Assembly (NCBI GenBank): GCA_037176905.1
Contig: JBBBWG010014446.1
Location: forward strand, 5,347 to 69,346
DNA length: 64,000 nt
DNA from: Azolla pinnata
Taxonomy: Eukaryota; Streptophyta; Polypodiopsida; Salviniales; Salviniaceae
Direction of reading: 5' to 3'
Position 1 is the stretch's first letter; each line of letters starts with the position of its first letter. Below are positions 1 through 11,787 of this stretch, piece after piece. Both the position numbers and the translations under genes were made by a program. The notes under the pieces are model-generated. The model saw only the letters and a program-made list of their open reading frames with translations. It did not search any database and was not told where the DNA came from.

Positions 1-560
1 ACGATATGTAGCAATCCGTACACGTGAGTAGTCTGTATGCTACACTACGTAGGATAGTTACAGGGTTCATGTCTCAACAGCAAGAGGTTTTTAAACGGTA
101 TATATCGGATAATCACCCTCGCTTTTCTCGATGCGCTCAGCATGTGTGCGAAGAACACAACTACAATTTTACAAACTGTGAGATATCTTTACTACAACAT
201 GGACAGTGAAACATCCCGGAATCGCTAATATATATATACAAGTCGACAACCTTTCTGGATAAAGATAATTTCGACCTGCTCCGATAAGATAAAACTATCA
301 CATCAATACTCCCTTCAGCTTTGGTATGGGATATCGAAGCAAAAGAATTGTGTCTATCTCAACTGCGGCGTAATCCCCGATATCTCATAACGACGAAAAC
401 GATTTTCTATTTTGGGTTTCTCGTCGATTCGGGTGAACTGTGCGAGAACCCGTTATATTGGGGTCAAATAACACTGGGGATAATACTTGTACCCCCAACT
501 CTAGCAAGCAGAGCCTCTTATGTCGAGAAGAGCGTCGATCGAGCAACTCTGGAAACAAAG
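1..560. other. Unassigned left edge
   Basis: No gene is recognised. Two short open frames (24-209 and 321-641, + strand) have no family resemblance I can see, and the second runs into the minisatellite that follows. The stretch is AT-rich single-copy sequence. Confidence 0.4.
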
Positions 561-1640
561 CAAATTTTTAGGGTTTTAGGGTTGTGGGAACAGAGCAAAC
601 TATGTACCGAAATTTTGAGGGTTTTAGGGTTGTGGGAGTAGAGCAAACTGTGCACCAATTTTAGGGTTTTTAGGGTAGTGGGAACATAGCAAATTGTGTA
701 CCAAGTTTTAGGGTTTTAGGGTTGTGGGAAGAGAGCAAATTATGTACCAATTTTTTTAGGGTTTTAGGGCAAAATAGGTACCAATATTTTCGGGTTTTAG
801 GGTTGTTGAAACAACCAATTTTTCTAGGGTTTTAGAGCAAATTATGAACCAAATTTTTAGGGTTTCAGGATTGTGGGAACAGAGCAAACAATGTACCAGT
901 TTTTTAAGGGTTTTAGAGCAAATTATGTACCAAATTTTTAGGGTTTGAGGTTTGTGGGAACAGAGCAAACAAATGTACCAGTTTTTTGAGGGTTTTAGAG
1001 CAAACTATGTACCAAACTTTTAGGGTTTGAGGGTTGTGGGAACAGAGCAAACAAATGTACCAATCTTTTTAGGGTTTTAGAGCAAATTATGTACCAAAGT
1101 TTTAGGGTTTCAGGGTTGTGGGAACAGAGCAAACAAATGTACTGGTTGTTTTAGGGTTTTAGAGCAAATTATGTACCAAGTTTTTAGGGTTTCAGGGTCG
1201 TGGGAACAGAGCAAAATATGTATCAATGTGTTTTAGGGTGTTTTAGAGCAAAATTATGTATGGAATTTTTAGGGTTTCAAGGTCGTGAGAACAGAGCAAA
1301 CAAATGTACCAATTTTTGTAGGGGTTTTTCGAGCAACAAATTGTGTACCCAAATTTTAGGGTTTTAGAGCAGCAAATTGTGTACCAAAATTTTAGGGTTT
1401 TAGAGCAACAAATTGTGAACCAAAATTTTAGGGTTTTAGAGCAACAAATTGTGTACCAATTTTTGTAGGGGTTTTTAGAGCAGCAAATCATGTACCAAAA
1501 TTGAAGGGTTTTAGAGCAGCAAATTGTGTACCAAATTTTTAGGGTTCTAGAGCAAATTATGTACCAAATTTTTAGGGTTTTAGAGCAAATCATGTACCAA
1601 ATTAATCAGAACAGAGCAAATTATGTACCCAAAAAATCTT
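560..1640. repeat. Telomere-like minisatellite upstream of mTERF gene
   Basis: This is a degenerate tandem array of units about 33-46 bp long. Each unit contains a telomere-like core (TTTTAGGGTTTTAG or a variant) followed by AGAGCAAATTATGTACCAA or AGAGCAAACAAATGTACCA. In the left part, units alternate with a longer form containing GTTGTGGGAACAGAGC; in the right part, shorter GAGCAACAAATTGTGTACC units dominate. The array ends about 80 bp before the mTERF start codon, so it lies in that gene's promoter or leader region. Open frames inside it (for example 1243-1593, minus) are periodic by-products of the repeat. Confidence 0.9.
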
Positions 1641-1718
1641 GAGTTGGAAAACTTGATGATCAGAGAGAACAAAGAAAAGCACCGAAGAAAAAGATGAAAG
1701 CAAAAGAGCAGAGAAGAT

Positions 1719-3542
1719 ATGTTCTCAAAGTCCTGTGGAGCAGCTATGGCGCTGAGGCCCTCTGCTTCTGCTTCTGCTTCTTCTTCTTCGTCTTCCCCTG
1801 CTTCGTCTTCTTCCTCCGCCCTTCTCTGTCAGAGCAGAAGCAGCAGAGGATCCATGGCCTGCTTCCTCCCTTCCTCGATCGCCCATCATGAGCACAAGAA
1901 GAAGGCTCCAGGTACGCTGCTGCCCTGTTTCTCCGCACAAGCGCAGCAGCGCCAAGGAAGCTTCCTGGGAGGGCTTCTGCGCCCTGCGTCCATAGCATCC
2001 GCCGGACGGCTCTGCCGCCATAGCCGCGCTAGGGTTAGGGTTAGGGTTAGGGTTAGGGCGGCGCTCTCCAGCACAACCGAGGGCGTCGCGGCTGCGGCTG
2101 CGGCTGCTCCCTCTGTGACGTGGGGCGTCATTCCCGGCAGATCCGAGGAGCGGCAGCGAGTGATGGAGTACCTGCGATCGCAGGGGATCGTGAACACGGC
2201 GGAGCTCCGCGGGGTCGAGCTCCCGGCCTCGATCGAGGTCATGGAGGAGCGCGTGGCGTTCCTGAAGAGGCTGGGCCTGGGCGCGGAGGCGATCAACGGC
2301 TACCCGCTGATGGTGAGCTGCAGCATCAAGAAGAACCTGGTGCCCGTGCTCGACTACCTCGAATCGCTAGGGTTCCGGGCGAGGGATCTGCCCGCGTTCC
2401 TCGCGAGGTACCCGATGGTGCTCCACTCCAGCGTCGCCATCGATCTCATGCCCACCGTCGACTACTTGCTCGGCCTGGACATCCAGCGCAACGACATTCG
2501 CCGCGTCTTGTCGCGGTACCCCGAAGTCCTCGGCTTCAGATTGGAAGGCACGATGAGCACATCGGTGGCCTACCTCATCGGCATCGGCGTGAGGGCGCGC
2601 TGCATCGGCCGCATGCTCACCGAGTTCCCCGAGATCCTGGGCATGCGGGTCGCGAGCACGATCAAGCCCAAGGTCGATCTCGTCGCGAGCTACGGAGTGC
2701 CCAAGAGCATCGTCGCGAGGATGCTCGAGGCCCGCCCCGACGTCCTCGGATTCGACCTCGACGAGGCTTCGAGGCCCGCGATCGAGTGCCTCGAAAGGGC
2801 CGGCGTGAGCAAGGCGGGCATCGCCGGCATCATCACCCACTACCCCGATATCCTCGGGCAGCGCGATGTCCAAGCGCAGCTCTCGCGGAAGACGGCGTGG
2901 CTCCTCGGCGAGGTGCGCGTCGCCGCCCGCGACGTTCCGCGGATCGTCGAGAAGCTGCCCCAGATCCTGCTCATCAAGGAGGGCCTCGCCATGGAGCGCG
3001 TCCGCTATCTCGTCGCCGCGGGCTGCTCCCGCGACGATGTCGCGGCGATGGTCTCCGAGTGCCCGCAGCTCCTCGCGCTCAGCATCGCCCAAGCCATCGA
3101 TCCGAGCCTGAAGTTCCTCACCGGGGAGATGAAGCGCTCCGTCGAGGAGGTCGTGAACTTCCCTTCCTACTTCACTTACGATCTCAAGTCGAGGATCGCT
3201 CCCCGCCACCGAATGGTTGCTCAGCGGGGGATCGAGTGTAGCTTGGAGTGGTTCCTGAACTGTAGCGACCGGAAGTTCAAGGAAAGGCTAGAAGCAGATT
3301 ATATCGACCGCGAAGATGAGGGCGAAGGGCGGCCTGATGAGCATGGCTTCCGAATGGGCGGGCCAGTGTGCATCGATGGAAGCGATGATGAGAGGGCGAA
3401 AGCTGAAACTGAAATGTCGATTTCGGGGCTCGAATCTGATGATGATGATGATGATGATGATGATGACGACTTCGATACCGCCTCCGACTTCGATGACGAG
3501 GAGGAAATAGATTATTGGAACGAGGAAGACGAACAGCGATGA
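1719..3542 (+). CDS. MTERF4: Chloroplast mTERF protein, mTERF4/BSM/RUG2 type
   Basis: Intronless gene of 607 codons. Residues about 1-130 form a Ser/Ala/Arg-rich, acid-poor leader like a chloroplast transit peptide. Residues about 140-510 carry successive mTERF repeats with the recurring [Y/F]P.[V/I]LG signature (RYPEVLGF, EFPEILGM, HYPDILGQ). The block EGTMSTSVAYLIGIGV and the end FPSYFTYDL...CSLEWFLNCSD match the Arabidopsis BSM/RUG2 and maize mTERF4 family, followed by the same kind of acidic tail (here poly-Asp). Family members act in plastid RNA metabolism, including group II intron splicing in maize. The ATG at 1746 (context GCTATGGCG) looks a better start than 1719, and an out-of-frame ATG lies at 1694. 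The coding region is strongly GC-rich beside AT-rich flanks. A TTAGGG run lies inside the leader and a GAT run encodes the tail. Family call is firm; exact start is uncertain. Confidence 0.93.
   Translation: MFSKSCGAAMALRPSASASASSSSSSPASSSSSALLCQSRSSRGSMACFLPSSIAHHEHKKKAPGTLLPCFSAQAQQRQGSFLGGLLRPASIASAGRLCRHSRARVRVRVRVRAALSSTTEGVAAAAAAAPSVTWGVIPGRSEERQRVMEYLRSQGIVNTAELRGVELPASIEVMEERVAFLKRLGLGAEAINGYPLMVSCSIKKNLVPVLDYLESLGFRARDLPAFLARYPMVLHSSVAIDLMPTVDYLLGLDIQRNDIRRVLSRYPEVLGFRLEGTMSTSVAYLIGIGVRARCIGRMLTEFPEILGMRVASTIKPKVDLVASYGVPKSIVARMLEARPDVLGFDLDEASRPAIECLERAGVSKAGIAGIITHYPDILGQRDVQAQLSRKTAWLLGEVRVAARDVPRIVEKLPQILLIKEGLAMERVRYLVAAGCSRDDVAAMVSECPQLLALSIAQAIDPSLKFLTGEMKRSVEEVVNFPSYFTYDLKSRIAPRHRMVAQRGIECSLEWFLNCSDRKFKERLEADYIDREDEGEGRPDEHGFRMGGPVCIDGSDDERAKAETEMSISGLESDDDDDDDDDDDFDTASDFDDEEEIDYWNEEDEQR
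2028..2059 (+). repeat. In-frame TTAGGG hexamer run in mTERF leader
   Basis: Five consecutive GTTAGG/TTAGGG units lie in frame and encode alternating Arg-Val pairs (RVRVRVRVRV) within the predicted transit peptide. The unit is six bases, so copy-number change would preserve frame. It is the six-base telomere type, unlike the seven-base TTTAGGG runs elsewhere in the window. Confidence 0.9.
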
Positions 3543-4738
3543 GAAAATATCTCTTCGTTGCAGACGATTTCTCTGGGCTGTGGAGACCACATGAAAGAAA
3601 GCCTCAGTTCTCGCTACTTCACAATTCGAGGACTGATCACTGAAAGATCCCCTCAATCTTGTGGGTGGTCAATCCTGTGTAAACTTAACCGGTACCTAAA
3701 AGAAGGATGAATGACAGGGTTGATGTGGAACTACGATGATGCAATCGGAGATCAAAACATGGAAGTGCAGCTCACCAAGATGATCTTTCTTTATTATTGA
3801 TCATAAGGGGGAATTGAGACATTTATGTGGGCATGGTTTTCCCCTTGATTATCGAGGAAATTGCTCTTATAAGATTTACACTTTAATCTTGCCCCAACTT
3901 TGAATGACATCAGTGTGCTTTGCTGCTGTTATGCTTTACGTGTCTTACTTTCGTGAGATCATCTTGCATATGCTTAGCTGCCAATTAGCAATTCTTACAT
4001 AGAGATATATGTTAAATGCACGACAACTTAATCCTTCTTCAGGCATGAGAGCTTTAAGTCGATCGCATCTTGAACTATTGTTGCATCAAGTGAAGATGGG
4101 ATACGATAGAGAGCAACAAATTAAAGACTCTCCCTCACGCTGCTCATCAGCTCTATTGATCATTCTGAGCCCACATGTTAGTCGCAAGTTTTCAGAAAGA
4201 TATCTCAACCTTAGTGTCCAAAAACAGTAGGAACTCCCCAAGAAAAGGTCTCATCAAATGCATGTGGTTCAATCCACAAACCGTTGATGATGATAAGAAA
4301 AACTGCATTACTCGCTTTGCCTCTGAGACGGAGATGATATACAAGATTTGACCAGAAGAGACACAACAGGAATATCCAGTTCTATTCAATTTTTTTACAG
4401 CCAAACAGAAAATGTGGCAGGGCAAAACTGGAGAACAAATGATTGATGAAGCCAATTCATCACTGCGTATCGTTTATCCTATAAATCATTATCATGTCCA
4501 TGGTACATACATTGCAGACCCTTTCGATGCAAAGGGATGAGAAAGTAGGCCCCGCACCACCACCACCACCATCAAGAGAATCCATCATCAAAAATACATT
4601 CTGAATTACAGCCCGAAGCTTTCTTCGTTTTCTCAAACTCACCTTCAATTGCTTTCATTGAAAGGTGTCCTGAATGAGAAGTTAAGACTTTGTATAGTTG
4701 TAATAAAAAAGAGCAGTATAAACTCTGTTCTTTGGTCT
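3543..4738. other. Convergent spacer between mTERF and CCR4 genes
   Basis: Holds the 3' untranslated and downstream regions of two convergent genes. It is AT-rich, and no further gene or repeat array is seen. Confidence 0.5.
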
Positions 4739-7700
4739 TTAGCGCATCGATCTCGGTTTATACCGAAACTGTGCGAGGAGTGCAGTATGGTCGGAGGACC
4801 ACTCAGGTGATGGCAGAGCTGTATCCCTTCGGAGACCCTCTTCATCAAGTAACTCCAACAAAGACTCCACTGCTAATGAGTCAGCTGGAGTAGGGAAAGG
4901 AAAATAAAAAAGCTCTTCAGAATCAGCTTTAATCTTATGAAATATGATAATGATGATATATGAGACACAGAGAGAGAGAAAAGGAACTAGTAAAAACATT
5001 CCATACCAGTGTAAAAGATATAATCTAAGGTTCCTAAAAAGTCACGCGTACAGTTGGTGAACATCGGTTCATTGCTGGATGGATCCAACCACCGATGATG
5101 CCTATCTAACTGAGCTAATGCAGAATAAGCACTAGCCTACATTGCAACAGGAAGATTGTTATTGCCAGTTAATCGAAATGTTAGTCCTAGGATTTTTCTT
5201 ATAAAAAGAAAAACTTACTAGTTGTAGTTGATGGCATAGCCTGCTTGTAGGATGCAGAATACCAAGCGGATCGATTGCCAGATCTGGATGAGATGCTTCA
5301 ACTCTTCCAGATGCTAAAAGGGCATGAGGTGCACTGTTCATTGTCATAAGATTTACTCATCAATATCATGACACTCACACAAGAACATTTTAATGGTAAC
5401 TTGACAATTGCCCAAATTTATCTCTAACCTTCCTGGAACAGAGTTGAAATCTCCACACACTAACATGGGTATGTCAGCACTTGCAGCTATTTTCTCAAGA
5501 CCTTTGAGCAGTGTTTGGACCTAGAAACATAAGATATGAAGATCATGATGATTAAAATAGAACAATGCAAAAGGTGCTGAGACATGTGGTAAAGTTGTCT
5601 TGCATAAATCAGATGGCCATGTTGTCAATTCCTACATACCCTACAGTTGCATAAGAGTGGTCCTAGTAATTAGAAGTGCTTACAGTGAAATGGAAACTGG
5701 AGTTCATATAAAGGACCCATGACAATTGAGAAAAGAACATAACAATCACAGAATAGCATAAAAACGCTATTCTCTAACATGTGAAAAAAACTAAATACCT
5801 GCCATAGTTTCACATCCTTCAGTTCTGGATTTGCATGAATGTGAGTATTCGCCTGCAGTTGTAGAAATTAAAAAAAAAATCATTACTATGCCAAACTTGC
5901 AAGCAAAAGACTGATGTATTTACATATCATTTAAATGTGATTTGCAGGTGACTCTTCGAAGGAGTTATTAAGAGCCCCCATGAAACCATTTATGGCAAAC
6001 TTACTCATCACAAGCTACAATCATCAAACGAAAGAAGTGATGATAATGGATTCATAGCAAAACCCACCACACAAAGTAATTGACGCTTTGCAGGTGAAGA
6101 ACCCTCAGAGGTATGGCTTGAATCACGAGCTTCTAGCACAACAATGAGAGCCACATTGTCCTGTAAAAACGATAGGAGAAAAGGAATTGAGAACTGAATC
6201 TTGAACATTCAATAACGCTCCTCCAATTCCAGAACCACAATACCTTCAAAAGCCTACTTAAGGCAGCCTTCTTTTGTGCAAGAGGAATTGCAGTTTCTGC
6301 CAATGACTGTGCCGCCTTATTAAACTCCACCTGAAACGTGAACAACGAAACTAGTCTTTTACATTATTGTCGCCTCTGCTTCTTATTTGCTGAATAAATA
6401 GTGGAATCAAGAGATACAACTAAAATAAGCCTCGTTTCAAAACCTTCCTTTTTACCTCATATTTCTTCACTAATGTGAAGCAATCTTTGCGGAAAAAGGT
6501 AGCGCATCCATCGTTTGCATAAGCTGTGCCTGTATACACCTGTAGACTCGAACCTTATTTATTGAAATTTGATGAGGGCCAAGAGGAGACGAATTCAGAT
6601 TTCTAACATGAGGATGTTTTTAAGTTGACTACCTGTGTTGTTTTCTTTTTATAGACACCGACGTATCCATGTTTTTCCAATTCAGGAGCAAAGAATTCCT
6701 CGTAGTGATCACTCTGGACCTGCCGCAACAAGAATATTACTTTTCTACCAATCAATCACAAACACTTCCTAAAGAAACACAACAGTTTAAATTTTAGATA
6801 AAAATCACTTACCTCTTGGAGACACAGTATATTTGCCCGGTACCCAACAATTTCGCGGAGAAGGTTTTGCCTTCTATAAACCCATGACAAAGCCCATGGA
6901 GGACAATAGCTATACATCTCACTCGTTGCATAGAGATCAGCCAGCACATTGTACGACAAAACCGTAAAAGTTCCCACTGTCGAAGTATGACTCTCAGAAT
7001 CTATCCCTAGCAATCCATTCGAATAGCTGACAGGAATCATTCGCCGTGGTGTGGGTGAAGGTGCAGGGATTACTCTCGCAGTGAGCAAAGAGCTGGCTGG
7101 AGCGACATCCTGCCCAGTACTTAACTCAATTGCAGTACATTCCAGTTTCAGGACATGGCCGATATCATCAGCAGAAGGTGTATAAGTCCTGTTTCTTCCC
7201 ACCTCATACCATGTTTCTCCATCTCCGCTTCGTTCCGACACAAGAACAGGTACATTGGAACCATTGCTGAGCCCTAACAACGCTGTTCCAACCCCCGAAT
7301 TCATAGAACTGCTCCCATTGAAGTTATCAAACATTTCTTCTTCTTCTAGTCCATTCTCCTGAAAGGAATTAGCTGGGCGAGCATGCCACAACCTGTGCTG
7401 CCTCCATGAATCTGTGAAACATTCAGGAGAACAATGGTAGCTCTTGCTTATTGTTTTGGCCTTTACGCACCCCAAACATTGCAGAGTTGCTGGTTCTGAT
7501 GGATGTACACTGCATAGTGCTACCCCCTTGTCACTGTGAATGCGATACCTGGACAGTAAAACCAACAAACAAGTAATACATCCATAAAAAACATGTTTTC
7601 CTGATAGAAGGTGATAAAGCATGCAATCATGTGCCAAAAAATCACAGTTTGGCAGGATTCACCATCGAGACAACATGATGGTTTCAGAGATTTAAGAAAG

Positions 7701-8861
7701 ATAAACAAGCTTTAATTCAGACCATGGAGATTTAATCTGCACAGGGAGTTAGAGAAGCAATCCAGCGCCAAAGCATGAGTGAATGGATTCATAATCAAGT
7801 AGCACAATAATACTTTAGTCATGAAAACAGACAGAAACATATGCACGACAAACACTTGATGAAAAGAAAAACAGACACAGACGTTGGAGAAAAACAAAGT
7901 AAGAGGTGGCTAATTCTCCGGATCATTATATCAAGCTACTAAACAAAACTAGGCCTAACAGATAAGTTAAAAATAGAGAATCGATGAAGTAAATAAGACT
8001 TCAAATAATTTTATTACCGAAAAAGAGGGTTGACAGCTGATTAAACATGAGTAATGACCAAATTCAAGGACTAACAGAACGAAACATAGGAATCTACATA
8101 TCACAATAAAACAGAGGCTTGATGAAGCAACACAGAGACAAGCAAATTATGTGCAAGAGAAAGATCCCATTTAGGTAACAGAAAACAAGATTTTGTGAGC
8201 ACACTGCAAAGACCAAGCTTTTGTAAGGCCAAAGAGAACTTTGATAAAGTCTAAGAGCAAAACCAAAAGAGCGACCCATTAAAGCAACAAGGTGCAAATC
8301 AAAGAGCACATGACAAGAATCAAGCTTTAGTTGAGATGAAAGCAGGCACTCCATGTAGAGAGACAACAACTCGTAGCATGGCCTAAACAGAGGCATAATG
8401 AAGTAAATAAGACCGGAAACAAAGACATGAACACCAAAACGAGGAACAGGAATAAAATGAGAAACTCTAACAAAAGCAAAAGCAATTTGATTTAGCAAAA
8501 AAAGATCTAAAAACCAGCGACGCAAACGAATCCATGGAGGGGATTCGGTGATTTGCGGCCCAAAAGGAGACCTTGATTAAATCACAGCATACAAAAACCA
8601 AATAGAAACAAAGAGTCGGATAGGAATAAGAATGGAAGAGCATAAAAACGATAGCGCATTACGGGCGCCAACAAGAAGAAGATACATTGGAGGGGAGACT
8701 GACCATCTGTGCCTGAGGAAGAAACCATCAGAAGGTGAGCTTTCGAGTATGTCCTCCGTAGTGATGGAGCCATCGGGGCGGCGAAGAAGAACATATGGAG
8801 TTAACTCGCAGCCAACGATGGGTATATCCGAGGGCAGATGAACCCTCACCACACTCAGCAT
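4739..8861 (-). CDS. CCR4: CCR4-type poly(A)-specific deadenylase
   Basis: Eleven exons on the minus strand: 8704-8861, 6813-7548, 6633-6719, 6456-6539, 6244-6330, 6068-6160, 5799-5852, 5429-5520, 5219-5333, 5007-5136, 4739-4884. They join in phase to 593 aa; Arabidopsis CCR4-1/2 are about 600. The N terminus MLSVVRVHLPSDIPIVGC is the family start. A Cys/His cluster (about residues 60-105, CSVHPSEPATLQC...YHCSPECF) resembles the MYND-like finger of plant CCR4. The C-terminal endonuclease/exonuclease/phosphatase domain has TVLSYNVLADLYA, ILCLQEV (metal-binding Glu), MLVCGDFNSVPG (Asp/Asn) and a LDYIFYT end. The protein should remove mRNA poly(A) tails as part of the CCR4-NOT complex. Intron 1 is 1155 bp and holds only shadow frames. 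Start is the ATG at 8861; the frame extends upstream without another ATG. Confidence 0.95.
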
Positions 8862-9157
8862 TTTGCGCACATGGCTTCCCCGCTCATCACATGCCTGAAC
8901 TGAGCAGCCGAGACACGGTCAATGACATCCGCCACGAATCGCCCAAACCTCCATCGCGTGTGCAGCAGAGGCGACGAAAATCCTCCGCCTCTCCTTCCGC
9001 TCCCTTCCTCCGATTCGACTGCTTCCCGACCGTGCTCTCTTCTCCCCCCACAGCTGCCTCGTATGTCACGATGCTCTACGCATAGCTGAATATCGCCCAC
9101 CAAGCTATTTCCTGAGAAGAAAGAAGGCGACGAAGAAGGAGGGAGCAATCAAAAGGG

Positions 9158-9430
9158 GTGCTTCGCTCCGCCTTTCTTCTCTGCTGGCTCCGACGTTTCT
9201 ACCTCGATCTTCCTCGTACTTGGGGTTCGATCCAAGGAACCTCCTCCTTCGCACTGCGCAATCTGTTGGGGAAACTCGGAGAGAAATCAAGAGGAAGGCG
9301 GGAGACGGTCCTCGCACTTGGGATTCGATCCAAGGAGCCTCCTCCGCACTGCGCAATCTGTGGGGAAACACAGGAAAAATCAAGAGGGAGGCGGAGGCGG
9401 AGGCGGAGACGGATTTCGCTCTGCTCGCTC
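9158..9430. repeat. Imperfect tandem duplication, unit about 96 bp
   Basis: Two imperfect copies (about 9216-9315 and 9316-9420) share the core TTCGATCCAAGGA, then CCTCC, CACTGCGCAATCTGT and a GGGGAAAC...AATCAAGAGG segment. The block lies in the presumed promoter of the minus-strand CCR4 gene and is followed by a CT/CTT-rich tract near 9500-9580. Confidence 0.75.
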
Positions 9431-11780
9431 GCTATGGCTTCTCCACAACTTCGTGCTCTGTTTTCTTTCCTCAGCATTCGGGATTCGAACCCATGACCTC
9501 TCTTTCTCTCTCTCTCTTCTTCTTCTTCTCTTCTTCTTCTTCTCTTTCTTTCTCTTCTATCTTCTTCTTCTCTTTGTTTCCTAAAAAAACAAAAGAAAAA
9601 CCTATCACAAGATCCTTTTGCAAGCACAGAACAAAAAAAACCTGAGGCTTTGCTGAATTTCTTCAAGCTGAATTTCTTTCAACAGAATCCACCAGCTCTG
9701 CTTTGTTCCGCTTGCTTCGGCGATGATCGCCGGAGCCGATGCCCTGTAGCAGCTTGCGACGAGAACAGAGACAGTTTCCGAGCCGCGTTCTTTGATAGTA
9801 TCGGAGGCAATGACCGAGTCGTTTTTAACGGTGCAGCGTGCTGCTCGTCGGATGGGAAGAGGACAGGTAAAAAAGAGCTTAAGCTTTTTTGAAAGGGTTC
9901 TTGGTGTAGAAATGTGTTTGGAAATGCCCAAAGAACCGACGCGAGGAAGCTGTACGCTGGGATACGGACCGATCTGATGAGCTCGCTGCGGAGGGGTCCC
10001 AGATAGAGAATGTCGTCGAGAAGGATGGAGTTGCCAAGGGCTTCGAAAGACGCTCGGGAGTATTTTCATGGGGTGTTTTAACTCTGGTCTCAAGTAGTTT
10101 CATGGGGTATCAAACAGCTACAACTGGAGTGCTGCTGCTGGCGGATATAACTGAAATGGTGGATAGTACACCCGTCTTGGTTTGCCACGCGACACTGTAC
10201 AAACATGCCTCTGCCTCCATTCATGAATGAAAGCATCTCCGCCGGAGTACGACCGAATCATCGTTTCCTCGCATTGCTATCATACCGACCCCTCTGATCG
10301 TACGTACGCACCGACTAATTCCAGATAGACCGCATAATCTCCCATCGCAGACGATTTATTGTGCCTCGAAGACCGAAGAACATCTTGTTGTCTGTAACTT
10401 TTAACGAACTATTCCAGGCCACAACTCCCGCGCATTGCACACCTCCCGACTTCTCCCATGGCGGATTTCCCCCCGCCATTAGGAGATTTGGATGAAGAGG
10501 TTATGGTAGAGAGTGGAGATTTAAAGGCGGATACAGTTGCTCCAAATACTGAGCAACAAACAGGCTAAAATTTTTTCACGATCTCGAACGTCTTCAGCGT
10601 GTAAATTTGACACTGTATTACTGATCACGAATCTTCGATTTTGAAAAAATAAAGAAAAATGGCACCAAAGATTGCGGTTTAGAAGTACGTACATCTTCTA
10701 CATTGATAGTTCGTACCCTTCTCGAAACAACGCAGAAGAGCGGGTCTCGATGCATTCCAGGGTCTCTACTGACGTCCATCGGAATCTGCATGCATGCGTG
10801 ATTATCGATCTGTGCCAGCTCGATTTTGTGTTATCGATTTGACCCTGCGTTTGGCTGGCGATGGGCGACTAAACATGGAAAGACAGATCAGATGATGCGG
10901 TTTTTAGCAGATCCAACGGCTCGATCGATCCATGGATTCGTTAACACAATGGGAATCGTCAGAGCCGCCGTCGCAATCAGAATCAAAGTTTTACGTGCTA
11001 TGGTCCATACGCTTGCACGCATACATTGGTCCCTAGACACGCATATACGCATGTATACAGGCACACTGTACATACATATGTTTGTGTGTACAAGGGCATA
11101 CAGATCTGTACGGTGTATAGTTCCGAGTGTGGGCAAAAATCTGGGAACGGGAACAGGAGATTTTCAACTTTCTTTAATTTTCAAACTAGACTTGGTGCTG
11201 TAATCTAACATGCATTTTTTCCGAGACTGATTATAATAGAAAAATGATGCATAAATCTGAACTTGCGACAAACAAATGCGTTGGTTTTTTTTTTTGTTTT
11301 TCAGGCGTAAACAGTTAAAGGAAAGAAGATAACCTGAGTCAATAAACAAAATAATTAGGTTTTCAATAATTTCATTATAGCCGTTTCATGGTCGATATTT
11401 GCTAGCATCGGTTTTCCACTCGATCCATTCTCTTATTTGCAACATGACGGTAGGAGAATTGTGAGGATTACTATCATCCAGACGATGCGGGCTCGTAATT
11501 ATTCTCTTAATCTATTGTAACGAACGATTCGCAGATAAAGAGAATCCAATAGTCGAGACTCCCAAAGCACGGAAAAACAAACAAAAAACGGGTATTACCG
11601 AGATCTAAACTCCGAGTATTGCAAGAGAAGCGATAAAAATACATCTCAGTCATCACCAGCTCAAATTACGCAAATAATATCTTAAAAACATTTACATGCA
11701 TACATATATATATATCTATAAAATTATTTTTTAATTCTATTTCTATTAAAAAAAATCAAGTCATTTGTCATTGAAAACTC
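9431..11780. other. Divergent spacer between CCR4 and P4H genes
   Basis: About 2.3 kb without a recognised gene. It holds a CT-rich tract (9497-9580), a 162-codon minus-strand open frame (9605-10093) without recognisable similarity, and an alternating purine-pyrimidine stretch at about 10995-11110 rich in GCATAC, CATATG and TGTGTG. The rest looks single-copy and AT-rich. Confidence 0.5.
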
Positions 11781-11787
11781 ATGTGGA

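Noticed and set aside
1243-1593. Repetitive minus-strand frame rich in CSKTLKFWYTICC units
   Set aside because: It is the translation of the telomere-cored minisatellite; periodic, with no coding signals.
2120-3241. 373-codon plus-strand and 280-codon minus-strand frames overlapping the mTERF gene
   Set aside because: They are shadows of a GC-rich coding region with G/C third positions. Only the mTERF frame shows a conserved family.
9470-9500. tRNA T-arm-like GGGTTCGAATCCC on the minus strand
   Set aside because: The matching acceptor stem, anticodon arm and A box are absent; the expected 5' part falls in a CT-rich tract. At most a chance match or an old tRNA-derived fragment.
9605-10093. 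162-codon minus-strand open frame
   Set aside because: No recognisable family, no splice or codon signals beyond chance, and overlapping frames of similar quality.
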